From: Takifugu bimaculatus
Taxonomy: Eukaryota; Chordata; Actinopteri; Tetraodontiformes; Tetraodontidae
DNA: 64,000 nt
Reading direction: 5' to 3'
NCBI GenBank assembly: GCA_004026145.2
Contig: CP034981.1
Location: 590,618-654,617 of the forward strand
This document shows, piece by piece, positions 34,948 to 45,587 of the stretch. The translations under genes and the position numbers were made by a program. The notes under the pieces are model-generated. The model did not search any database. It was not told the DNA's origin and saw only the letters and a program-made list of their open reading frames with translations. How positions within the stretch are numbered: the first letter of the stretch is position 1; each line of letters begins with the position of its first letter.

Positions 34948-35085
34948 GATGATCTCACCTTTCAACTGCCGTCACTCACCAGCAGAGGTGGGTCACATGA
35001 TGATGATGATGATGACATGACCCTCACCTGGGTCACCTTTGACCCTTCCACTCTGGGCTCTGGAGACACTGGTGCTGCCATTCAT
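29945..35085 (-). CDS. ubtfl: UBF-type nucleolar HMG-box factor lacking box 4
   Basis: RNA polymerase I upstream-binding-factor family, acting on rDNA in the nucleolus. Nineteen exons on minus: 35028-35085, 34743-34918, 34591-34674, 34207-34362, 34014-34078, 33589-33709, 33399-33509, 33187-33314, 32878-33019, 32762-32803, 32467-32526, 32098-32256, 31911-32021, 31755-31840, 31355-31544, 30576-30623, 30363-30500, 30104-30208, 29945-30010. The sum is 2046 nt, giving 681 residues. The start is MNGSTSVSR, then a UBF dimerisation-type segment (WSKEDCLTLLERI). HMG boxes lie at about 107-175 (FPKKPLTPYFRFF), 195-260 (KPKTPQQLWYNHEKKAYMK), 295-360 (GRPTKPPPNGYSLYCAELM), 405-470 (TPKTAEEMWQHSVIGDYLAK) and 495-563 (EPKKPPVSGYQMFSQELL). 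The acidic Ser/Asp/Glu tail ends DESSDSDSD. Compared with vertebrate UBF, box 4 is absent and the tail is short, so this may be the ubtf paralogue rather than ubtf. Confidence 0.9.
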
Positions 35086-38000
35086 GGTGAGGCAGAAAAC
35101 TCCGCCCCCTCCGCCCTCTGAAAACACACACACACACACACACAGTAATGTAGTCTCGTTGTATTATACAGCAAATCTAGACACTAATTATCAGTACAGA
35201 ATTAACGCAGATGATCTCGTGACTGCGGTTCATTCTAGGAATAAACTCAGGACAGTTTAAACCACAAAATTCTTACTCAGTGTATTGTTTGTAACGGCAT
35301 CTGTAACCATGGTGATTCTACAGGGAGAAAACAGCAACTGTTTGTGAGGCAGCTCCACATCTGAATGAATTCAAGTCTGGAGAAACCCGCGGCGAGGTCA
35401 GTCTCCACCTGCATGTGATCTGTCGGACTGAACAGGTGTGACCCGCCCAGATGTCCCCGGGTCCGGGTCCATCTCGGCAGCGTCTCGGTAAAGTTCGGAG
35501 GCTGCCGCCATGTGCGGGAGCCAGCGGGGAGCGGTAGAGAGCAGCCGGGCTCGCTGTCACTTCCCCGGATCACTTCTGCCGTTCGGAGACGCTTCCTGGG
35601 CTCAAATCAACCCCGCCGCGGCCAGTGCTCCACCAGCGGGCCTGCATCGCTGCAGTCCGGTTTCTGTGGTCCAATACGGCGTCTGAGAGCTGGGTGTGAT
35701 CGGAACACGGTGCGTGTTCACCGGGTCGCCCACGAGCAGCAGCAGCGGGCCGCCAGGCTCCAAGAGCCCGATAATGGCGCCCGTCCTCCGGCAGGAGACA
35801 CCACGTAGTTTCCGCTGGCACGTAAAGAGCAGCTGGAGACGTAAACTAGCTTTCAGATTTCGTGGCAGAGAATCGGAATTAAAGAGTGAACAAATGCCCC
35901 AGCAGGAAAGAATGTGGGGTATTTTACCAACAACCGACCAACTGACACGTGTATCTGATAATCACTTCACCGTGAAAACGTTAAAATCGTGGAGTTGGTA
36001 GATGTTTGTGGCTTCGGTTGGCAGGTATGAGGACTAAATTGGTCCAGGAATTTTAGAGTGTGATCATTTCAGCGCTCCACTGGAGGATCTGGTGATATGA
36101 GAGCTGAGCGGCTGCAGGAGCCGATGTTGCCCACGAAGCCTCCACCGCGAAGCCGCCATGAATGTTCTGTTGACTCGGGGACAAACGAGCAGATACACCG
36201 AGAATTCTGCTTAAAATCACAACTTACTACTTACCGTCAGGTTCAGACAATAAACGGGTTTAAACTGCACACGGCGGTGCTCGTCTGGATTTTTTTGAGA
36301 TTTTTAAAGTGTGTCTTTTTCAGCCGTAAACCCCGGGGAGTCAGGTCGAAACGAATCCGACAAAAGGAGCGTCTAGTCCGGTATGAAACTCCGCCCAGCG
36401 CCGCAGGGGGAGGAACTCCGGGGGAAAACAGAAGGACAAAGGCGGAGGATGAAACCAGAGACAGCAGAGTAAAACACCTGCCAAACCCAGCGCAAGTCGC
36501 TTCTAATTCCAATTACTGTCACATTTCTGCATTATCGGCACCCATTTAGTGTGTGAAGACATTAACCTGCGACAGCGGCCTTTTAGCCACATTCCACCCT
36601 CCCGACTTAAACCTGGTCCCAGTCCAGATGCTGAAGCGACGGAGACACGCGGGACCCGGGCCCGCACAGCCGACGGCCTGGTGCCGCTCCGGGGAGCGGC
36701 CCGGCTCCGGGAGGAAGGGAGGACTAAAGTGTGCGGGGAGCTCAAGTGCTCTGTCCCCGCAGGCGGCGCTCCCCCGGGCCGGTGTGGAGCGATCGGGAGG
36801 CGGGAGCATTACCTTCATCCTGAGCGGAGAGACCGCGGCCGACGTGCTCGCAGCGGTCCGCCTGCGGGGGCAGCGGCGGCCGGTGATCGATCGGGACGCG
36901 GGGCGCACACCTGTTGTCTCACCAGACAACACACCGCGCACGGCATTTCAAAAGTTAGACCTGAGCCAACTGATTTATCTGCAAAAAAATAAAAAAAAAA
37001 ACGACTTTGAAATTTGTCTTTATAAAATTCTAATTGTTTGGATTTGTTTACGCATCTATGCGCGTGTGTGAGAGATGAACGCCCCCTCGTGGCCATGGCG
37101 ATTATTACACGGTTTAAAGACGTTTGTTTGTTTGGAACCTGTGACCCGTGACCCCTCGCCGAACCCGGGTCTATCGCCACTGAAGACACCACATTTATTC
37201 CTTTCAAACACTCGGTTTCGATCTTGCAGGATCCTTGTTTTTTTATTTGATTCCGGAAGAAGGCAAACGCGTCACGGTGCTACGTCACTTCCGTCTGAAA
37301 GCTGCGAGACTCCGCGGTTGAACCGGAGTGTTTGGCGTTCTCGGGACCGACAGCCTCATTAGTCTGCGGGCTGATGTCCCGGCATATGACGCCTCTCAAC
37401 TAAACTGAGTAAGTCTTGCTCGTTCTTCTTTCATGATTTACCTGAGGCGTTTTTGGCTGTACCCGGAAGCTCAACGCTGATGCTAACTGTGCTGAGCGTG
37501 TAGCTTAGCCGACTTCCTCCCTGCCTGAGTTTGAGTGTTAGCGGTTAGCAGTTAGCTCGGAGTTGCGCTGCGCTGTTTATCAGCTCGCGCCTGACCTGCA
37601 CGAGCACCAGGTGGAACCGATACGGTCCGCAAAGATTAACAGAACTCTTCAATCTGGAGGTGGTGGAATGACCAAGATATTGTCATAGCATATTCCTGGA
37701 GTCCACCTGAGGGACTGCACACGGTAATTTTCTTGTCATGACACCTGTAAATACCAGTGGTAATACCAGTAAGCTTTGTTTGGACTGCACTTTTTGTACA
37801 TCATCCAGACCATTTTTAAAGCCCATAATGGTGGTGTGCTAAGCACAACTGTTTAGTGCTAAAGAGAAACAGGCTCAGCCTCTTGGGGAAAACTGCCTGC
37901 ATGGAGCCACAGGTGGAGGGTGTTATTTCTAAAAGCTGAGAGGAGCTCGAGCTCTGAAAGGCTGCTGGGCCTGAGCCCATTCGGAGCAGAACCTTCGAGT

Positions 38001-38577
38001 CAACTCTAAATGTGACCAGATTTGCAAACTAGAGGAAGGTTTGGTTAGAGGTCCGGAGAAGTCTGCCCTTGGGAAAGTCCAGTACTCTTTGGAAGGCCGG
38101 TTTGCTCCCCTAAAGCCCCATCAGCACCAGCACCAACAATCATGGCAGCATTACAGGAGAGCGATGGGAGCTGGGCCCCTCTCTCCGACTGTGGGTCCTC
38201 CTTCATCTGGCTGTTCTCCCATCCTGACCCGTCTGCTCCCTTTCATAGTGTGGTGGATTCTTGGCTGTAGCCTTGCTCAGGTTCTTGCCCACTGCCAAAG
38301 GTGAAGCACTGCATATTAATGTGCACTGACTCACATATCACACAGCGGCACCCTCACACAAAACCCTTCTGTTAGAGCAAAGCCCTGAAATCCATCCCAG
38401 CCAAACAAGGTCGCCTCGTCGTCACTGGGCACGTTGGGTAATCTTGAACTGTGCTGTTTGTGGATTTACGAGATCTTTTTCTGTTAGAAATGTCCCAGAG
38501 CTTGAACAGACTGAACTGAAACAGATGTTTTTGATGTTCTCGACCTGTGTGACCCCCAGCAGGTGTTGCTGAGGGAG
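35086..38577. other. Divergent 5' region of ubtfl and tmub1
   Basis: It holds the 5' UTRs and promoters of two genes facing apart. 35400-37320 is CpG-rich in patches (35460-35780 and 36600-36910). 37240-37330 carries a CRE-like TACGTCA and ETS-like TTCCG sites. A likely tmub1 noncoding exon ends at 37408 with donor GTAAGT and would join the acceptor just before 38563. 37640-38560 shows nothing else I recognise. The open frames at 36500-37200 look like chance frames in CpG-rich DNA. Confidence 0.45.
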
Positions 38578-40196
38578 ATGGCTCTGATCGAAGGCATCGG
38601 TGACGAGGTGACCCTGCTTTTTACCTCCCTCCTTCTCATCCTCGTGCTGCTGCTGGCCTGGATCTCCACCCGGACCTCTGAACCCCCAGAGCACCTGTTT
38701 GCTTCAGCCCCAGGTCCCCCCCCCTCTGCCCGGCAGGAGGTGCCCCCCTCGTTCTCTGACTCCACCTCTTCATTGTCCTCTAGTTCTGTGAACGGCAGCT
38801 CGCTGACAGAAGCTGCTCCCACGGAGGAGAAAGATGAGGGGGGGGGGACGGCACAGGCCGCAGGGGCAGAAGGGGTGAGGCTGAGGCAAGGAGACGGAGT
38901 TGGGGGGGAGTCTTCCTCCCAGAGGAACATGGTGGTCCGACTGAAGTTCCTCAATGACACAGAGAGAACTGCTCAGGTACAACCACAGGACACCATTGGA
39001 TATATCAAAAGGTAAAAACTCATCCGGTAATACACACTGTAATAACACGGTAATAACACGCTGTTCTACTGTAATAACACACTGTTCTACTGTAATAACA
39101 CGGTAATAACACGCTGTTCTACTGTAATAACACGCTGTTCTACTGTAATACACGCGCTGTACTACTGTAATAACACGCTGTCCAACACGGTAATAACATG
39201 CTGTCCAACACGGTAATAACATGCTATTCTACTGTAATAACACACGCTTCTACTGTAATAACACGCGCTTTTCTACTGTAATACACGGGCTCTTCTACTG
39301 TAATAACACGTGCTGTACGACTGTAATAACACGCGCTGTACTACTGTAACAACACGCGCTGTACGACTGTAACAACACGCGCTGTACTACTGTAATAACA
39401 CGCGCTGTACGACTGTAATAACACGCGCTGTACCACTGTAACAACACGCGCTGTACGACTGTAACAACACGCGCTGTACGACTGTAACAACACGTGCTGT
39501 ACGACTGTAACAACACGCGCTGTACGACTGTAATAACACGTGCTGTACGACTGTAATAACACGCGCTGTACAACTGTAACAACACGCGCTGTACGACTGT
39601 AATAACACGCGCTGTACAACTGTAACAACACGCGCTGTACTACTGTAATAACACGCGCTGTACTACTGTAACAACACGCGCTGTACTACTGTAACAACAC
39701 GCGCTGTACGACTGTAACACACTATACAACAGGCGGAGGCGACAGCGTATTCCAGAGTTCTCTGAACCACTGCTCGTTAGCTTGGCTCTCTCTGGTTCTG
39801 TGATGGACCTTTATGCTGATCCGAGTGCCTTTTGTTTGTTTCAGGACCTACTTTGCGGGTCAGGAGCAACAGGTCCGGCTCATCTATCAGGGCCAGCTCC
39901 TGCAGGACGATACTCGGACCCTTGCCTCGCTCAACCTGGCCCATAACTGTGTGCTGCACTGCCATATTTCTCAGCATGTAGACCAGGGGCGGGGGGTGGG
40001 AGGCCATCCTACAGACCAAGTTCAGGTGGCACTGAACGTGGGCAGCATGATGGTCCCCCTGCTGGTCCTCATGCTGTCAGTGCTCTGGTACTGTCAGATC
40101 CAGTATCGGCAGTTCTTTACAGCACCTGCTACTGCTTCGCTGGTCGGAGTGACGATCTTCCTCAGCCTGGTGGCCTTCGGAGTCTACCGCCATTAG
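38578..40196 (+). CDS. tmub1: Transmembrane and ubiquitin-like domain protein 1
   Basis: Membrane protein linked in mammals to ER-associated degradation and receptor recycling. Two coding exons: 38578-39011 and 39845-40196, 786 nt, 261 residues (human TMUB1 246). The start is MALIEGIGDEVTLLF, with the first membrane segment at about 10-30. A low-complexity acidic linker follows, then the ubiquitin-like domain at about 118-190, split by the intron (VVRLKFLNDTERTAQ, then QQVRLIYQGQLLQDDTRTL and NCVLHCH). Two C-terminal membrane segments come last (MMVPLLVLMLSVLWYCQI and SLVGVTIFLSLVAFGVY). WYCQIQYR and EQQVRLIYQGQLL favour TMUB1 over TMUB2, and the nearby fastk agrees with human FASTK-TMUB1 linkage. 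AATAAA at 40679-40684 is a likely poly(A) signal. Confidence 0.95.
39030..39724. repeat. 23-nt minisatellite in tmub1 intron
   Basis: About 30 copies of TAATAACACGCGCTGTACGAC plus TG, with TAACAACACG and CTGTACTAC variants, filling most of the only coding intron. Several units start GTAATA, resembling splice donors. Confidence 0.95.
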
Positions 40197-40935
40197 ACAG
40201 CCTGCTGTCCCTCACCTGGCGCCTGCAAGTTGATGTAGACCTTGAGATTTGTATTTCTGTTGCCATGGAGATACTGGGTCTTAAAGAGGATGTATTTTTT
40301 TCTGTAGATTTATGATCGTGCCTCTTAATTTCTGCTTTCTATGGTTGGTAATGGTTTTAATGGGATCCATCTGACACCAGTTGTAGACCGTCGGCCAGAC
40401 CTGTCTGAAAATGATGTGATTTCAGGAGAAAAGGTTGTATTAAATCATTTATTTATCTTGTTGCGTTTGTCAGATCACAAATCTCAAAATTCATATATTT
40501 ACCAAACTCCCCAAAACCCATAACAAGAAGATGACATAAAAATACAAGCAAATTCTTTCCACACATTATTGCAGACTCGTTTAGGTTTATATAGAGAACG
40601 GGGTGGGGGTGGGGTGCTTGGCTTAAAAACAAGCATTAAATTAACACCAAACTCTTAACCCCTCTGTCTAAACATGAGAATAAAGTTTGAAAGAAAGGTA
40701 TTTATTTTCAAGGTTTATAAATCAGATTATAGCGTAGCCGCTATACAAATAAAAGAGAAAAGTCTCTAAGTCTTTGATAAGAATTGTGTCCAGAAAAGTG
40801 GTCAAATAACATTATCCCTGTTCTATTTTGAGGAGAGTGCAACGTTTCCCAACAACCATGTCACGTGTTTTGGATTCAATTCAACTCTCGAAACAAGGAT
40901 CTTTCTCGCGAGATCTTTCGCCACTTGTATTGAAT

Positions 40936-40990
40936 CGTGATTGGCTGTTCACCTGTTTAAATCGAGTATGACGCCTTCCAGCTTTTCAAA
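40936..40990 (+). promoter_or_regulatory. Candidate promoter of the snoRNA host transcript
   Basis: Reverse CCAAT box (ATTGG) near 40940, TATA-like TTTAAAT near 40956-40962, and about 25 bases later a C followed by pyrimidines (CTTTTC at 40982). A C-plus-pyrimidine start is the 5'TOP type typical of snoRNA host genes. The start site is inferred, not shown. Confidence 0.35.
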
Positions 40991-42106
40991 CGGCATTGTC
41001 GTCCGAGTAGTGCAAGTTGTCGAAGTCGTCTATGCGGAGCCTTCAAGGAACCGAAAAATGGTTTCGGTAAGTAGCTACAGCTAGCTTCACAACAATAGCG
41101 TCATCAGCGAGTGATGCTAAGATTAGTTTCTTGCCTTTTTTGTGTCCTGATGGATCATTTGTGATGTTAGATTAGCTTTAAATGTAAGATTTGCAAGTGT
41201 CAATATTGGTTTAATTACAGACCCGTAAAAGGATGGATTTATTGAGTTTAGTGCTCTCCTTTTTTAGTGTGCAGTTTAGCTAATTATTTCTTCCCGCTTG
41301 TGCCTCTTTTTTTTTTTTTTACTGTCCCCTAGAAACCGGATATCCGCTCAGCGTGTGTCGCGTGCTTCCATGTGTTCGTCTAGAATCGGGATCCAGTAGC
41401 CCGAACAAGCAGAATACACGAAAACCGGCATAATTTATAGTTTTGGGTTATAAAATCCTACCTTTTATCTTGGGCGGCTGGAAAACACTCTCTAAAATGT
41501 ATATATTAAAATACCCGGAATAATTTCCAGATTTAAGGATCAAATTTGAGTAACATGAGTTGAGACTTTCAGGTCGGTCATTAATGTGTTTAAAATAAAC
41601 CAAAATAGAGAGTTGATTTCTGTTGAATCTGTGTTTTAAAACACTTTTTATTATACGTTTAAATTGTATTAGGAAGGAGCCCTGATTTGGATCTGCATCA
41701 ATGGGATCGATTCTTGGAGGTAAGCGCTGCTGTCTAGTACAACCAGAGGCACTAGTCCAGGTCCTGGTTCAGGAACTTGACATTTACCTGGATATGATGT
41801 AACGAAAGGCCGAATGAAGCTCCGCCCACAGCAGACTGTTCACAGGGGTTGGAGCCGTGACAAAATCGGACTGAAGCGTATTCTGATCCAGATCGTTGTG
41901 GGAAGCCTCCCGGGGCTGGTTTGGACCGCCTCTTTATCGTTAAGTGAATCTATGGTATCTGGTGGTTTGCAGATTCACTGATGCTGGAAGAGGGCGATAG
42001 TGGGGTGACCCCACTCCTCCGGTCCGACTGGCTCTGGCAGAATGATGTGCTCTGAAGATGAAGCCCCGATGGCAGACGTTCAGCTCTGGCCTGAGTGATG
42101 TCACAG
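40982..42106 (+). ncRNA. Spliced, probably noncoding snoRNA host-like transcript
   Basis: Three exons are suggested by splice signals: up to 41066 (donor GTAAGT), 41673-41719 (acceptor TATTAG, donor GTAAGC) and 41973-42106 (acceptor TTTGCAG, donor GTAACC). More exons may follow. An ATG at 41058 begins MVSEGALIWICINGIDSWR across exons 1 and 2 but meets a stop early in exon 3, so no convincing protein results. Introns 2 and 3 each carry one of two related C/D-box snoRNA-like elements, which is the layout of snoRNA host genes. It could instead be 5' noncoding sequence of the zinc-finger gene downstream, but that gene appears to have its own promoter near 42841-42960. Confidence 0.4.
41788..41891 (+). 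ncRNA. Candidate C/D-box snoRNA, copy A
   Basis: A 104-nt intronic element. Box C-like ATGATGT is at 41794-41800 (consensus RTGATGA) and box D CTGA at 41883-41886. The flanks CTGGA and TCCAG can pair as a terminal stem. It shares AAAGGCCGAAT, GAAGC, GACAAAA and CGGACTGAAGCG in the same order with copy B. The family was not recognised, and the guide target is unknown. The last base of box C departs from consensus. Confidence 0.5.
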
Positions 42107-42412
42107 GTAACCTCCACCCATGGCCTGCTGCTATCGGTCAGGTCAACTCTGAAATGAGCTGAATCAGCTCACATTGTCTGTGTGAGAACGTGGAACTGAT
42201 TGGAGTAGTTTTGATAAACTGAAAGGATTTTAAAAAATTCTAAGTGGGAAATTGTATGGGTGAAATAAAGCCAAACCAAAATGAGGAAACACACTCATTA
42301 AATTTTTTTTTTTTTTTTTGATGGAGAAAATTAATCTCAAGGCTTCCCGGAGAAAGGGACCATTAGATTTCCTTGTGGTGGTTTCTGTTGGTTCTTGACA
42401 CGGGTTATCTGC

Positions 42413-42518
42413 TGGGAGATGATGTGAACAAAAGGCCGAATTGAAGCGCTGCCAGCAGCCATTGTGGTCTTGGTGGGGCGCCATGACAAAAACGGACTGA
42501 AGCGTTCATCTGATCCCA
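42413..42518 (+). ncRNA. Candidate C/D-box snoRNA, copy B
   Basis: A 106-nt element in the next intron of the same transcript. Box C-like ATGATGT is at 42419-42425 and box D CTGA at 42510-42513. TGGGA at 42413 pairs with TCCCA at 42514. Its internal blocks match copy A while the middle 30 bases differ, and the terminal stem has changed on both sides so pairing is kept. That compensatory pattern is the best evidence for an RNA. Confidence 0.5.
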
Positions 42519-43078
42519 TGTAAAAACCTCCGCAAGTTTAAACCAGTGCGGCTCAACCAAAGAAAAGCTGAGACTGTCAATATAAAGGATACTTGTACAA
42601 TTAAAATGGTAAATGTTGATATTCAACTGTCTCCTCAAAACCTCTTGGATTTCTAAGTGCTTATTATACTGCATATCAGTGCTTGTTTAGAGGATAAAAA
42701 AGGTTTGTGCTCAGACTTCTTGACCAGAACACCTTTTTTTGGTCAAAGCTAATTTTATATTTTACTTCTGTGCTGCTTTGTATAGATTTTAGCAAATCTT
42801 CGTCGAAAAACATTTCCGTTAATCATCTTGGAACGTTTCCCCGGAAGTTGTCTCATCGGTTAGACCCGCCCCCTCGGCTCTGATTGGCTTGTTCTAACTT
42901 CCGCATTCGTCTGACCGTTGCCAGATCAGCCAATCAGAAGCAGAGGAAGCCGCGTTATGGAGATTGTTGCGGGATCGCTGCTTGGGAGCGACGAGTTTCC
43001 CCTGTTTACTCGTCTGGATCCGAATCGTTGGACCGGACCGAACGAGACCGGGACTTATTCAGTGATCTGGCCTGCAAG
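42519..43078 (+). promoter_or_regulatory. Upstream region and candidate promoter of the zinc-finger gene
   Basis: 42841-42960 carries an ETS-like CCGGAAG, a CCGCCCC GC box, and two CCAAT boxes (ATTGG near 42882 and CCAAT near 42931), followed by the exon that holds the start ATG at 43079. 42519-42840 is AT-rich with nothing recognised. Confidence 0.4.
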
Positions 43079-45519
43079 ATGGACACGGTAACGTCTCCAA
43101 TGGTAAAGTCCCGAACCGTTTTATCCGCCTCTGGTGGAAACTTTATCGTGCAGCTGTTAGCATAGGCTGCTAATTGAGCTAGCAGCCACATGAGAGGGTG
43201 TCTGGCTGGTACCGAATATAAGAGCATGTTTTAGCCGTTCCTGCTCGTCCGGCCTTTACAGCGTGGGTCTGGAAGCTTCGCATTAAGACCAAACTCTGCA
43301 CTTTACAGTTCGTGTTGGGTCATTTCTGCCCGGATTATCTTGCCGAACAGAAAATGAATGGGTTCGGTCCGTGCTGGGGGCCCTCGGTCCTGAAGCGGGC
43401 AACATTTGGGGTCAGACCTGTTCTGACGTCGCATTTAACTGTAGCCCTTGGCTTTTGCACACGAGTACGAAGAATAAGAGCGTGTAAAACTGGAAAATTT
43501 CGTTAACTCTTTAGAATTCCTCCATCTTCCCACAGTCACAGGTTCGGTTGCATCGCTGCTCAGGATGAACCTTCATCTTTCTACCAAAAGCTGCTTACTA
43601 ACCATTTCTATCTCCTATAAATGGAGGAGGTGATGAGCCAAATGTGTGGGTCCCATTACACAAGGAGCTCGGGAGGCCAGACTTCTTCTGTAGGATCCAC
43701 GTAGGACTACAGACGAGGGGGGGGGGGCAGGTAGTGGGTCGGGTTCAGCAGCCTGGGGGATGAAGGTGGGGGGAGGTATCCTCAACAATGTTGGTGGCTC
43801 TTCAGGCCGGTGTCGGGGGGGGGCAGAGGGGCAGATGACATCATTTCCTGTCTTCAGTCCGCTGTGCTGTTGCCAAACACTGAAGGTCTGGTCTCGGAGA
43901 CCAACATCACTCCTCAGCCGTGTCCTTTTGAATTCCAGGACACGAGGAAAGACGTTCAGATCAAGGTGGAACCGGAAGGTGATGTGGAGATCGGGTCGTA
44001 CCCGGTCCTCAAGAATGTGTCCATCAGGCTGACTGACTGCAGTCTGTGGCTGGAGGGACGGGACTTCTTGTCTCTAGGTAATGTCTCTCTAATAATGTCT
44101 AGCCTTCTGCCCCTCAGGAAGACATGGAAACATGGTTTAGCTTCATGTCTGTGCTCCTCCACAGAGGAGCATCCTCACGTCTGGTCCCACCGGCCCACAC
44201 ACTGCTGCTCCACAAACGCAGGAAGGAAGATGGTCTACTGCTCCGAGTGCAGCAGAGGCTTCTACAAGCGGTCCCACCTGGAGGCCCACCAGAGGAGCCA
44301 CCAGGGAGAGCAACCCAACCAGTGCTGGAGATGTGGGAAGTCGTACCCCACGCTGATGAGCCTGATCATCCATCAGCAGATCCATGACCGCCAGGCCCAG
44401 TATCGGTGCTCGTACTGTGACAAGACCTTTGCCCTGAAGAGGGACCTAAAGACGCATCACCGCATGCACTCGGGGACCAAACCCTTCAAATGTTGGTTCT
44501 GTGGAGACGGCTTTGCTGTCCAGGAGGAGCTCGACGATCATCTCCAGGTGCACAAAGGGGAGAAATGCTACCACTGCAAAACCTGCGACAAGATGTTCAT
44601 CTCCTACCAGGGCTTTAATTTCCACCGGAAGGCGCACAAGGATCAGCGGCGCCACCCGTGTCTCAAGTGCAGCAAGACCTTCAGCAACCCCCAAAGTCTG
44701 AAGCTCCACCAGGTCACCCACTCCAACAGGAAGCCCTACGAATGCACCCTCTGTGGCAAAGCCTTCAAGCTCCTGACGGGCCTGCGCTGCCACCAGAGGA
44801 CCCACCAGGACCTGAAGGAGTACCACTGTTCCGAGTGTGGCAAGTGCTTCTCCAGCCTGCAGGGTCTGAAGCTGCACAACCGCACGCACACGGGCCTGAA
44901 GCCCTACAAGTGCTCCGAGTGTGGCAAGAGCTTCACCCAGTCTCCTCACCTCAAGTCCCACATGGTGACGCACACAGGGGAGCGCCCTTACGTCTGCACC
45001 ACCTGTGGGAAGAGATTCACCCAGTCGTCCCACCTGAGGTCCCACATCACTCTGTTCCACGTGGGGAAGAAGCCGTTCACCTGTGACGACTGCGGGAAGA
45101 GCTTCACCATCGCTCACTACCTGAAGATGCACCGGCTGAGCCACACCAAGGAGAAGCGCTACCAGTGCTCCTACTGCCACAAGTCCTTCTCCTACCACAA
45201 CTCCTGGAGGGCCCACGAGAGGATCCACACGGGCGAGCGGCCGTTCAGCTGCCAGGACTGCGGCCAGAACTTCATCACGTCCGGCTCCCTGCTGAGCCAC
45301 CAGAGAGCCAAACACACGGGTGAGAAGAGTCACTACTGCATCACCTGTGGCGAGTTCTTCTTCACCAGCTCACTGCTGCGAATCCACCAGCTGGACCACA
45401 CGGGGGAGCGTCCGCACGCCTGCAGCTGCGGCAAGACCTTCAAGACCAGAGGAGTGCTGCGCTACCACCTGAAGAGGTTCCCTGGCCACCAGCCCGGCCT
45501 GAGGGGGCCCGTGGCCTGA
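43079..45519 (+). CDS. C2H2 zinc-finger protein, 15 fingers
   Basis: Likely DNA-binding nuclear regulator; no specific orthologue recognised. Exons on plus: 43079-43087 (ATG GAC ACG), 43858-44077, 44165-45519, 1584 nt, 527 residues. The N-terminal part (about 1-100) has no KRAB, SCAN or BTB that I can see but contains DVQIKVEPEGDVEIG, a possible SUMO site (IKVE). Fifteen fingers run from VYCSECSRGF to HACSCGKTF. Most have TGEKP-type linkers late in the array (HTGERPF, HTGERPY). Finger 15 has only one residue between its cysteines (CSC), so it may not fold normally. The last intron (44078-44164) is 87 nt, stop-free and in frame, so retention would add 29 residues. AATAAA at 46241-46246 is a likely poly(A) signal. 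Confidence 0.88.
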
Positions 45520-45587
45520 GGGGGCCCGTGGCCTGAGGGGGCCCGTGGCCTGAGGGGGCCCGTGGCCTGAGGGGGCCCGTGGCCTGA
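45496..45587 (+). repeat. 17-nt repeat overlapping the zinc-finger stop codon
   Basis: Five copies of GGCCTGAGGGGGCCCGT. The first encodes the last residues (GLRGPVA). Because 17 is not a multiple of three, the next unit is read in another frame and supplies the TGA stop at 45517-45519. Confidence 0.95.

Noticed and set aside
42008..42100. A third possible C/D snoRNA within exon 3 of the host transcript (ATGATGT and CTGA present)
   Set aside because: It has no terminal stem and no similarity to copies A and B, and it lies in an exon rather than an intron.
44446..45333. 295-codon minus-strand frame opposite the zinc fingers
   Set aside because: It is a mirror frame of the C2H2 array with no family resemblance; finger codon bias often leaves the antisense open.
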